Shown here piece after piece: positions 1 through 6,395 of a stretch of DNA of 39,956 bases. Numbering within the stretch: position 1 is the first letter of the stretch; every line of letters begins with the position of its first letter. The notes under the pieces were generated by a model. That model was not told the origin of the DNA and did no database searches. It saw nothing but the letters and a program-made list of their open reading frames with translations. The translations under genes and the position numbers were made by a program. Source of the stretch: CBFCZU01 sp965602635 (GTDB taxonomy: Bacteria > Planctomycetota > Phycisphaerae > SM23-33); the NCBI GenBank assembly GCA_965602635.1, contig CBFCZU010000007.1, positions 1-39,956 on the forward strand. The letters run 5' to 3'.

Positions 1-16
1 GGTGCCTCTTCCGTTC

Positions 17-104
17 GCGAAGCTTGTCCGGCGTAGCCGGTTCCTGCGAAGCCGGTCCCTGCGAAGCCTCGGCGAAGCAGGGCGGCGGAGCAGGACGGCG
101 AAGC
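17..104. repeat. cluster of GCGNAGC mini-hairpin motifs
   Basis: Seven copies of GCGNAGC lie in under 90 bases: GCGAAGC at 17, 46, 61, 72 and 98, GCGTAGC at 31 and GCGGAGC at 85. Some sit in larger stems, such as CCGGC-GTA-GCCGG at 28-40. CCTGCGAAGCC is repeated exactly at 43-53 and 58-68. The DNA sequence GCGAAGC is known to fold into an exceptionally stable GNA-loop mini-hairpin. No convincing coding frame crosses the stretch. I read it as a dispersed structured repeat or its remnant. The element may begin upstream of the window. Confidence 0.6.
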
Positions 105-165
105 CGGATTCGCGGCTCAAAACCGGGAAGGCATTGACACGCAAGGACTTACGCATTTCGGGGCG

Positions 166-265
166 GTTCCGAAACGTTCCGTTTCTTTCCGAAACTTTCC
201 GTTTCGTTCCGTTTCGTTCCGCTCTGTTCCGCTCGGCCCCGGGTGGTTCCGGACGGTTGCTCGGG
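166..265. repeat. 10-bp periodic repeat array, consensus GTTCCGNNNN
   Basis: Ten consecutive 10-base units start at 166, 176, 186 and so on to 256. The first seven begin G/TTTCCG and end GAAAC, GTTTC, GCTCT or GCTCG. The eighth (236-245) is degenerate, the ninth is GTTCCGGACG and the tenth GTTGCTCGGG. Alternating GAAAC and GTTTC ends allow local hairpins. The period is about one helical turn, so the conserved TTCCG cores would lie on one face of the DNA. There are no unique spacers, so it is not a CRISPR array. Confidence 0.75.
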
Positions 266-277
266 GCAGGCGGAGAT

Positions 278-306
278 TTGCGGGGGGGCAGGATTGGGAG
301 TATCTT
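278..306 (+). promoter_or_regulatory. possible sigma70-type promoter for the AAC(3)-like gene
   Basis: TTGCGG at 278-283 and TATCTT at 301-306 are separated by 17 bases, with the -10 box about 80 bases before the chosen GTG start at 386. Both boxes are imperfect, so this is a candidate only. The rest of 266-385 shows nothing else I recognise. Confidence 0.3.
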
Positions 307-385
307 CGGGAATCGGCGAAAATGGACGATGAGACCCGTTAGGCCGGTGGGTCAGGCGGGCCTGGGAGCTGAATCGAGGTGCGGA

Positions 386-1255
386 GTGTCGGACGTTGTT
401 GAGGTGACACGGGATGAAATCGCGGCCGGGCTGCGTCGGCTGGGGCTGGCGGCCGGCGACGGCGTGATAGTGCATTCGTCGCTGAGCAGTTTCGGGCGCG
501 TGGCCGGCGGGGCGGAGGCGGTGATCGACGCGCTCCAGGCCGTGATCACCGAGGCCGGCACGGTGATGATGCCGACGTTCAGCCACGGGCTGTGCTACCG
601 CGAGGGCGAGGCGGGCTACTTCGAGCCGTTGGCCACGCCGACGCCCAACGGGGCGATCCCCGAGGCCTTCCGCCGGCGGGGCGGCGTCTGCCGCAGTTGG
701 CACCCGACGCACGCCTTCGCCGCCTGGGGCCGGAAGGCCGCCGAGTACACCCGCCTGCACCACCGGACGCTGTGCTGCGGGCGCGGCAGCCCGCTGGGGC
801 TTCTCTGGGCCGACGGCGGCTGGGGGCTGCTGCTGGGAGTGGACCACCGGTCGAACACGTTCCACCACGTTGTCGAGACGTGCACCGGCGCGCCGTGCCT
901 GGGGCGGCGGACGACTGCCCTGGCGATGAAGCTGCCCGACGGGCGGATCGTCGAGGGGCGGACGTGGTCGTGGCGTGACGCTGGCTGCCCGATCGACGAC
1001 CCGGCCAGGTATGGGCAGGTGATGGCGTCGCGCGGGCTGCAGCGGGAGACGGCCATCGGCGCCTGCCGGGCGATCGCCTTCCGCCTCAGCGACTGCTACG
1101 AGGTGGTCGCCGAGCTGCTGGCCAACGGGCTGGGCGATCTGCCTCCGTGCAGCCGCTGCCCGGTGCGCCCGCGCCGGACCGGCCGGAGCGCGCCCTCGGA
1201 CTGGGACGATGCCAGGCAATGCCTCAAACCCGACTCGCCGGCGCTGGACTACTGA
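386..1255 (+). CDS. AAC(3)/YokD-family N-acetyltransferase
   Basis: About 289 residues, matching the aminoglycoside N(3)-acetyltransferase family, which uses acetyl-CoA to modify amines. Family landmarks are visible: VHSSLSSFG near residue 29, then VAGGAEAVIDAL and GTVMMPTFSH, the HPTH motif at 106-109, and LLLGVDH followed by NTFHHVVE. I chose GTG at 386 because GAGG lies 6-10 bases upstream and the fold begins directly after it. The frame stays open far upstream, but that part reads through the decamer repeat and has no family similarity. The C-terminus adds a CSRC motif. The gene stands alone and converges on the GNAT gene. Members of this family often have no role in drug resistance, so the substrate is unknown. 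Confidence 0.8.
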   Translation: MSDVVEVTRDEIAAGLRRLGLAAGDGVIVHSSLSSFGRVAGGAEAVIDALQAVITEAGTVMMPTFSHGLCYREGEAGYFEPLATPTPNGAIPEAFRRRGGVCRSWHPTHAFAAWGRKAAEYTRLHHRTLCCGRGSPLGLLWADGGWGLLLGVDHRSNTFHHVVETCTGAPCLGRRTTALAMKLPDGRIVEGRTWSWRDAGCPIDDPARYGQVMASRGLQRETAIGACRAIAFRLSDCYEVVAELLANGLGDLPPCSRCPVRPRRTGRSAPSDWDDARQCLKPDSPALDY

Positions 1256-1271
1256 GCGGGCCCCGGCCGGG

Positions 1272-1769
1272 CTACAGCTCCATCACGTAGTGGATCTGTC
1301 GGGTGACTTCCTTGAAACCGACGGCCGGGTAGAGGTGCGAGCCGATCTCGTTGTCCACGAGCGTCTCGATCTTGACCTGCCTGAAGCCCTGGGCTCGGAA
1401 GTGCTCGATCGCCCGGTTGAGGAGCATTCGCCCGATGCCCTTGCCGCGGTGGGCGGGGGCGACGGCGAGGTTGAGGATCTGCCCCCGCAGGCCGCGGATC
1501 AGCGGCCGGGTGGTGACGTAGCCGACGACCTGCCCGCCGACCCTGGCGACGAAGCAGTCGCCCGGCGTGGCGGCGATCTCGCGGCGGACCTGCCTGCCCT
1601 TGAGTTCCTGCCAGGGCAGGGCGGGCAGCGGGCCGAGGAGCTTTTCGATTGCCTGGTCCATGCCTACCCCGTCGAAGGCCTCTCGGGTGATGGCGGCCGC
1701 GGCGTCGGCGTCGGCGGGGGTGGCCGTGTCGATGACGACCGCGTCGGGGCTGTTATCCTTGGCAGTCAA
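1272..1769 (-). CDS. GNAT-family N-acetyltransferase
   Basis: 165 residues with the GNAT fold. The acetyl-CoA binding motif A is clear in LAVAPAHRGKGIGRMLL (R/Q-x-x-G-x-G), preceded by the VVGYVTTRPLIRG strand and followed by the C-terminal LYPAVGFKEV element. The overall pattern resembles RimI-like enzymes, but the acceptor cannot be told. The most upstream start is TTG at 1769, one base after the tRNA-Leu 3' end. No ATG or GTG replaces it before the fold begins. The gene probably lies on the same minus-strand transcript as the tRNA and would be released by tRNA 3' processing. It ends 16 bases from the convergent AAC(3)-like gene. Confidence 0.85.
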   Translation of the reverse strand: MTAKDNSPDAVVIDTATPADADAAAAITREAFDGVGMDQAIEKLLGPLPALPWQELKGRQVRREIAATPGDCFVARVGGQVVGYVTTRPLIRGLRGQILNLAVAPAHRGKGIGRMLLNRAIEHFRAQGFRQVKIETLVDNEIGSHLYPAVGFKEVTRQIHYVMEL

Positions 1770-1770
1770 A

Positions 1771-1852
1771 TGCGAGGGGAGGGATTCGAACCCTCATCCC
1801 TTTCGGGACCAGGTCCTAAACCTGGCGCGTATGCCAATTCCGCCACCCTCGC
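1771..1852 (-). tRNA. tRNA-Leu (anticodon UAG)
   Basis: An 82-nt cloverleaf on the minus strand. The acceptor GCGAGGG pairs with CCCTCGC and the discriminator is A. The anticodon loop TTTAGGA sits between CAGG and CCTG and gives UAG, which reads leucine CUN codons. A long variable arm (TCCC-GAAA-GGGA) is the class II form expected for leucine. The T arm is GAGGG-TTCGAAT-CCCTC. CCA is not encoded. Confidence 0.97.
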
Positions 1853-1881
1853 GGTGCGGGCCGGGTGCATTCGGCGCGACA

Positions 1882-1910
1882 ATTCTACAGAAAATGCCGA
1901 TGATCCTGAA
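1882..1910 (-). promoter_or_regulatory. candidate promoter for tRNA-Leu and the GNAT gene
   Basis: On the minus strand TTCAGG (1910-1905), a 17-base spacer and TAGAAT (1887-1882) lie about 30 bases before the tRNA 5' end. The -10 box is good and the -35 box weak. Confidence 0.45.
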
Positions 1911-1933
1911 AGGGAAGATGGTCCGAAAACGCC

Positions 1934-1963
1934 TTGTGAGCGATTCGGCGTGGCGGCTATAAT
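1934..1963 (+). promoter_or_regulatory. candidate sigma70-type promoter of the vWA-TolQ-ExbD operon
   Basis: TTGTGA (1934-1939), an 18-base spacer and a perfect TATAAT (1958-1963). TATAAT is rare by chance in DNA this G+C-rich. If used, the transcript would carry a leader of about 320 bases before the vWA gene. Confidence 0.5.
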
Positions 1964-2293
1964 GGTATCAGACGCCGGCACGTCAGTTCGCGGCCAAGCG
2001 CGGGCACGTTGCCGGGATATGTGTTCGCGTCTGGGACACTCCCGGGCGGCGCTTCGAGCGCCAGCCCAGGCGGGTCCTGTCTCCAGGCGGCCCGAGCGGG
2101 GCGCCTGGCCCGCCTTACGCCGCATGCGGCACGCCGATGATGTTCCGTTGACGCCGCGGAGACAAAGCCTTAGGGTGCTGGAGGCGTCCATTGGGCCCGA
2201 CGGCGGGACATCGGCCGGCGCTGGAATTGCTACCCCGTGGCCCGGCCGAACCCCCGACGGCGCCCACCGCGCCCGGCGGAAAGGAGCTGACCC
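1964..2293 (+). other. long untranslated leader upstream of the vWA operon
   Basis: No gene is visible in this stretch of about 330 bases. It holds a tight hairpin GGCGCT-TCG-AGCGCC at 2048-2062, further G+C-rich inverted repeats around 2080-2115, and a second weak promoter candidate: TTGACG at 2148-2153, 17 bases, TAGGGT at 2171-2176. The leader ends in a strong ribosome-binding site, AAGGAG at about 2280-2285. I recognise no known riboswitch. Confidence 0.4.
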
Positions 2294-3424
2294 ATGGCCG
2301 TCGAGTTTCGCTGCGAAAAGTGCGGCAAGCTCCTGACCGTGGAAGCCGAACCCGGAGCCAAGGTCAGGTGCCAGTACTGCAACGGGAAGGTTGCGGTGCC
2401 TGCGGCCCTGGCGTCGCTTCCCCGGCCGCAGGTGCCGACCGGGGCGCCGCCCCCTCCGCCGGCCGCCGAAGGGCCCACCGAGGAGTCCTATCAGCAGGAT
2501 GCCCTGATGGGCGTCATGGCCGCGCTGATGCCCTGGGTTCTGAGCCTGTTCCTCCACGCCGGAGTCATGGTCATTCTGGCGTTTCTCACCATCCTGTCCT
2601 ACTCCACGAATGTGGCCGAGGGCGTCACCGTCCCGGACGCCAACTTGAGCAAGCGCCTGGGCAGCAAGCTGAACCCCGCCCGCAGGCAGAGCAAGCTGCG
2701 GACCAAGTCGATGGCCCGCACCGCCCGTAGCTGGGCCGAGCGCAACGAGACGCTCAGCACCGACCAAGGCCGGACAAAGGACCCCGTCCCGCTCCACGGG
2801 CTGGAGGGCGGGCCCGGCGGCGGCGACGCCGGGGACTTCGGCATGCGGAGCGGAGCGGGCGGCGCCCCCCGCAGCCGCTTCATGGGAACGGGAGGCAATG
2901 CCTATCACATCGTGCTGGTCGTCGATCGCAGCGGGTCGATGGTGGGCTATTCCTTCGACTGCGTCCGGCGGGAGATGTACAAGACGATCACCCAGCTCCT
3001 GCGGACGCAAACCTTCCACGTGATCCTCTTCGCCCGCGGGCTGGACCCGAAGAAGGACGAGAATCCCCCCCGGCGGCTGGTCACCGGCAGCGTGCGGAAC
3101 AAGCGGGAGGCGCTGGAGTTCCTCAAGGGCGTAAGTTGCGTAGGCGGCTTCCCCACCAATCCGCTGGCGGCCTTGCAGCGGGCCTTTAGTATCCTGGCCA
3201 GCCCCCCCAACGACAAGCCGGGCAAGATCATCTTCCTGCTGACCGACGGTGAGTTCCACGACAACGAGGAAGTGCGGCGCAAGATTCGCCAGTGGAACAA
3301 GAAGGGCGACGTTCGCGTCAACACCATCCTTTACGGCGTCCGCGGGGACGACATCCAGAAGGCGCTCGAGCAGATCGCCACCGAGAACGGCGGGACGTTC
3401 AAGTTCGAGGGGCGCAGCGAATGA
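2294..3424 (+). CDS. zinc-ribbon, single-TM, vWA-domain protein with TonB/TolA-like membrane helix
   Basis: 376 residues in four parts. The N-terminal zinc ribbon has Cys7, Cys10, Cys26 and Cys29. A proline-rich linker follows to about residue 65. One hydrophobic helix spans about 76-103. A basic, glycine-rich linker leads to a vWA domain (about 200-376) with a complete MIDAS metal site: Asp211-x-Ser213-x-Ser215, Thr288 and Asp318. The helix contains Ser84 and His88 in an S-x3-H pattern, as in the transmembrane helices of TonB and TolA that engage ExbB/TolQ. The first gene of the operon, it overlaps the next by ATGA and lies three genes before exbD genes. I infer that it is anchored in the inner membrane, with the ribbon in the cytoplasm and the vWA domain in the periplasm, and is driven by the TolQ/ExbD complex. 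AAGGAG 8 bases upstream supports the ATG. Confidence 0.85.
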   Translation: MAVEFRCEKCGKLLTVEAEPGAKVRCQYCNGKVAVPAALASLPRPQVPTGAPPPPPAAEGPTEESYQQDALMGVMAALMPWVLSLFLHAGVMVILAFLTILSYSTNVAEGVTVPDANLSKRLGSKLNPARRQSKLRTKSMARTARSWAERNETLSTDQGRTKDPVPLHGLEGGPGGGDAGDFGMRSGAGGAPRSRFMGTGGNAYHIVLVVDRSGSMVGYSFDCVRREMYKTITQLLRTQTFHVILFARGLDPKKDENPPRRLVTGSVRNKREALEFLKGVSCVGGFPTNPLAALQRAFSILASPPNDKPGKIIFLLTDGEFHDNEEVRRKIRQWNKKGDVRVNTILYGVRGDDIQKALEQIATENGGTFKFEGRSE

Positions 3425-4521
3425 GACGCCCGAAGGCTTTGAGTCTGCGGCTGGCGCTGGCCCTTTCGGTGGGCCCTCTGCTGGCGGGCGTCTCGTCGGC
3501 CGATTCCATCAAGCTCACCAGCGGCGTGAAGTATCCGCCCGTCACCGTCGTCGGCGCCGCCGACGGCATGGTGCAGTTCCGAATAGGCCGGCGGAGGGTG
3601 TTGTCAAAGCCCCTCAACGAGGTGGCTGAAATCGCCCTCGTCGGCAACGATACGTTCAACCGGGCCGAGACGTTCTTCCGGACCGGCAAGTACGTGGAGG
3701 CATCCGCCAGCTACAGCGCCGCCGCAGCCGCCGCCACCGGATGGCAGAAGATGCTGATCCGCTACCGCCTGCTGGCGGCGCATGAGAAGGCCGAGAAGAT
3801 CGACAAGGCAGTCACACTGTGGCTGGAGATAGTCGATGCGGCCAAGGCTTCCGACGGGAGCGTTGCGCTTCGCCCGAGGAATCTTGCCCCGGCCGGGAGC
3901 AGTGCCAACGACAAGGCGATCGCCGCCCTCGCCGCCAAGGTCAAGAAGGTAACCGAGGCCAGCTACCTCGAGGCCATGCGAGGCCTGCTGGTGGACCTTT
4001 ACGAGCGTCAGGGGCGCCTGCCCGAGGCGCAGGCGACAGCGGCCCTGCTGGCTGGCAAGGCGACGACCCGCCCGAGCGGCAAGCCCGGGCCGGCGGTCGC
4101 ACCTGCCGCCTCGACGTCGGTTCGGCTGCGGCAGGCGGGTCTGGCCCTCAAGGCCGGCGAGTACAAGAAGGTCGTCAGCTTCGTCGAGCCGGCGCTGAAG
4201 AAGTACCCGCCGACGGAGCTGCCAACCGCCCTGTATCTACTTGGCGGCGCGCAGCTCGGGCTGGCGCGGGCCGAGACGAAGAAGGACAAGGCCGGTCAAC
4301 TGCTGCTCGACGCCGGGCTGAACCTGGTGCGGGTGGTGGCCAACTACCCGGGCAGCACCGAGGCGCCCGACGCCCTGCTGCTGGCGGGGGAGGTCAGTGA
4401 GCGGCTGAAGAACTTTTCGGCGGCGAAGGCGGCGTACTCGGCCGTCATCAGCCGCTACTCCCGCTCGCCCGCCGCCAAGAAGGCCCAGGCGGCGAGGGAG
4501 CGGATCAAGGACAAGGAATAG
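3421..4521 (+). CDS. exported TPR-like repeat protein
   Basis: 366 residues. The start is the ATG at 3421, which overlaps the vWA stop codon (ATGA) and opens a clear signal peptide (basic start, leucine-rich core, cleavage near SSA-DS). After it comes a short beta-type module, SIKLTSGVKYPPVTVVG and onward to about residue 75, which resembles the N-terminal module of the protein at 9330. Alanine-rich helical pairs typical of tetratricopeptide repeats follow, for example RAETFFRTGKYVEASASY and LKAGEYKKVVSFVEPALKKY. A longer reading from upstream in the same frame would run through the vWA gene and is rejected. It is probably a periplasmic scaffold of the TolQ/ExbD complex. No enzymatic motif is seen. 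Confidence 0.8.
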   Translation: MRRPKALSLRLALALSVGPLLAGVSSADSIKLTSGVKYPPVTVVGAADGMVQFRIGRRRVLSKPLNEVAEIALVGNDTFNRAETFFRTGKYVEASASYSAAAAAATGWQKMLIRYRLLAAHEKAEKIDKAVTLWLEIVDAAKASDGSVALRPRNLAPAGSSANDKAIAALAAKVKKVTEASYLEAMRGLLVDLYERQGRLPEAQATAALLAGKATTRPSGKPGPAVAPAASTSVRLRQAGLALKAGEYKKVVSFVEPALKKYPPTELPTALYLLGGAQLGLARAETKKDKAGQLLLDAGLNLVRVVANYPGSTEAPDALLLAGEVSERLKNFSAAKAAYSAVISRYSRSPAAKKAQAARERIKDKE

Positions 4522-4571
4522 CTCTTGGTAGTTTCGCGCCGGGCGGCGACGCCCAGGCGGTTGAAGCGATC

Positions 4572-4588
4572 GGCCGGCGCGTCCGGCC
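4572..4588 (+). other. hairpin in the leader before tolQ/exbB
   Basis: GGCCGG-CGCGT-CCGGCC forms a perfect six-pair stem in the 90-base gap between the TPR gene and the TolQ gene, the only sizeable gap in the operon. It could be an RNA processing or attenuation element. No U-tract follows, so it is not a standard terminator. Confidence 0.35.
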
Positions 4589-4611
4589 TGAAAACCAGAC
4601 GAGGAGAACAC

Positions 4612-5349
4612 ATGCGGCGCAGGATTCTACTCAGCGCGTTATTGACCGCGGGGGTGCTGCTGTGCCTGACGGGCCTGGCGATGGCACAGGAAGGCGACCG
4701 GGGGGGCGAGCCCGACGTAAAGACAAAATACCTCGAGTGGTTCATCATCAGGGGCGGCTTCATCGCGTGGCTGCTGATTGTCATCAACTTCGCCAGTTGG
4801 GCCCTGATGATAGCGCACTTCTTCGGCATCCGCCGGACGACCATCCTTCCCGAGGTCATCCGGTCCCAGATCTCGGAGATGATCCAGGCAAAGCGGTTCA
4901 AGGAAGTGATCGAGTACACCGCCGGCGAGCCGAGCGACCTGTCGTACGTGATTCACCACGCCCTCGCCGAGGCCGGGCACGGCTACGCCGCCATGGAACG
5001 CGCCATGGAGGAGGCCTCCGAAGAGCGCACCACGACACTGCTGCGGAAGATCGAGCTGCTCAACGTCGTGGGCAACGTCGCGCCGATGCTGGGGCTGCTG
5101 GGTACGGTCTATGGCATGATCAAGGTCTTCAGCGGGATCGTGCAGGCCGGCGGCATGCCTCAGCCCGAGCAACTGGCCGAGGGCGTGGGCATCGCCCTGG
5201 TGACCACCTTCTGGGGCCTGATAGTGGCCATCCCCGCGCTGGCGGTGTACGCCTTCATGCGCAACCGGATCGACGGGCTCTCCAGCGAGGTGGTGATGGT
5301 CTCGCAGGGGTCGATATCCACGTTCCGCCCGGCCCCGAAGAAAGACTGA
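4612..5349 (+). CDS. TolQ/ExbB/MotA-family proton channel subunit
   Basis: 245 residues. It has a cleavable-looking signal sequence (residues 1-25, ending AMA-QE), then the family's three transmembrane helices at about 46-70, 150-172 and 192-216. The family signature is clear in TM2 (VAPMLGLLGTVYGMI, with Thr165) and TM3 (GIALVTTFWGLIVAIPAL, with Thr198/199). These helices line the proton path with the ExbD aspartate. The cytoplasmic loop between TM1 and TM2 is of family length. ATG 4612 is chosen because GAGGAGA lies just upstream and the signal peptide begins there. Two exbD genes follow. An ExbB with a signal peptide is known in several phyla. The substrate of the complex cannot be told from this protein. 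Confidence 0.92.
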   Translation: MRRRILLSALLTAGVLLCLTGLAMAQEGDRGGEPDVKTKYLEWFIIRGGFIAWLLIVINFASWALMIAHFFGIRRTTILPEVIRSQISEMIQAKRFKEVIEYTAGEPSDLSYVIHHALAEAGHGYAAMERAMEEASEERTTTLLRKIELLNVVGNVAPMLGLLGTVYGMIKVFSGIVQAGGMPQPEQLAEGVGIALVTTFWGLIVAIPALAVYAFMRNRIDGLSSEVVMVSQGSISTFRPAPKKD

Positions 5350-5371
5350 CCCGGCGAAGGAGAAAGCCAAC

Positions 5372-5872
5372 TTGGCCAGCAAGGTATTCACAAAGGGCAG
5401 GGCGTCGATCGGGTTCAACATGACCCCGATGATCGACTGCACTTTCCAGTTGATACTGTTCTTCATGCTCACCACGCAGATGGCCAGCGCCGAGTACGTG
5501 GCCATGGAGGTGCCCGACCCTCACCAGAGCATCGGGCGGGAGATCGAGCCCGACGGCAAGTCGGTGGAGGTGCTGGTGAGCGTCGCGCCCTACTCCAGGA
5601 GAGAGATCGAGCAGGACAAGACCGGGGCGCTCAAGGGCAACGTGAAGTTCTTCCAGCTCGGGACCCTGCGGATCAAGCCCGAGCAGCGGGAGAGGCTCGT
5701 CCTGGAACTCCAGAGGATCAAGCGCCGCGAGGCGAAGGACCGCGAGATGATCGTGGAGATCCGGGCAGACCGGTCGATCGAGTACGGGCTGGTTGAGCCG
5801 GTGCTCAAGGCCATCACCGCCGCCGAGATCGGCACGATGCGGCTGACGGTGATGCGCGAGCAGAGAGGTTGA
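5372..5872 (+). CDS. ExbD/TolR-family protein (first copy)
   Basis: 166 residues, with a short cytoplasmic N-terminus, one transmembrane helix (about 18-38) and a periplasmic domain. The family motif MTPMID places the essential proton-carrying aspartate at residue 22. The periplasmic part has the ExbD ending: REMIVEIRADRSIEYG, then a VLKAI helix and the MRLTVMRE strand. It starts with TTG at 5372, supported by AAGGAG nine bases upstream and by the lack of an earlier ATG. It is 22 bases from tolQ/exbB and almost touches the second exbD gene. The periplasmic domain is about 30 residues longer than usual, in the segment after EVPDPHQS. Confidence 0.92.
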   Translation: MASKVFTKGRASIGFNMTPMIDCTFQLILFFMLTTQMASAEYVAMEVPDPHQSIGREIEPDGKSVEVLVSVAPYSRREIEQDKTGALKGNVKFFQLGTLRIKPEQRERLVLELQRIKRREAKDREMIVEIRADRSIEYGLVEPVLKAITAAEIGTMRLTVMREQRG

Positions 5873-5874
5873 CC

Positions 5875-6378
5875 ATGGCAGCGGCGAGAAGACGGACCGG
5901 CGAAGGCGGGACGGGGCGCTACGTCTCGGCGCGGAAGCAGCGCGCCAAGAACCGCCCCGCGGCGGCGATGCAGCCGCCGCTGACGCCCATGATCGACGTG
6001 GTCTTCCAGTTGCTGCTGTTCTTCCTGCTGGCCACCCGCTTCGTGAAGATGGAGGGGAAGATCCAGGTCAGGCTGCCGCGCCTGAAGGGCGCCGCCGTGG
6101 TCAAGGTCATGCCGATCAAGGTGAGGCTCACCGCCGTCGGGGTCGAGCGCGACGGCGTGCGGATCGCCATCGAAGGCAGCGACGAGTCGATACCCGACTT
6201 CGTGAAGTTCCACGCGATCCTGGCTAAGGAGAGGCTGAGGTACGGGGCGACTTCCGGAAAGGTGCCGGTGATCATCAGGCCGGAGCGCGACGTCGCCTGG
6301 CAGCACGCCCTGGACGCCATCAACCAGGCGGTCAGGGCGAAGTTCGAGAACGTCGCCTTCGCCCAGAGCGAATTCTGA
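5875..6378 (+). CDS. ExbD/TolR-family protein (second copy)
   Basis: 167 residues. An unusually long basic N-terminus of about 35 residues precedes the transmembrane helix. LTPMID gives the conserved aspartate at residue 41, followed by VVFQLLLFFLLATRFV and a periplasmic domain ending in a typical DAINQAVRAKFENVAFA helix and strand. ATG 5875 is preferred to TTG 5869 because AGAGAGG then sits six bases upstream. It starts two bases after the first copy's stop codon. Two unlike ExbD copies beside one TolQ suggest a heteromeric stator, as in other systems with paired ExbDs. The cytoplasmic extension is the main difference between the copies. Confidence 0.92.
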   Translation: MAAARRRTGEGGTGRYVSARKQRAKNRPAAAMQPPLTPMIDVVFQLLLFFLLATRFVKMEGKIQVRLPRLKGAAVVKVMPIKVRLTAVGVERDGVRIAIEGSDESIPDFVKFHAILAKERLRYGATSGKVPVIIRPERDVAWQHALDAINQAVRAKFENVAFAQSEF

Positions 6379-6395
6379 CGGCCCGTGACGGGAAC

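Noticed and set aside
166..265. Short regular repeats that could be a CRISPR array
   Set aside because: The units are 10 bases, contiguous and without unique spacers, and no cas gene is present.
2..385. N-terminal extension of the AAC(3)-like gene
   Set aside because: The frame is open but runs through tandem repeats and has no family similarity; a good ribosome-binding site precedes GTG 386.
386..1255. Acquired aminoglycoside-resistance island
   Set aside because: The gene has the same base composition as its neighbours, no integron, transposase or partner resistance gene, and the family is common without a resistance role.
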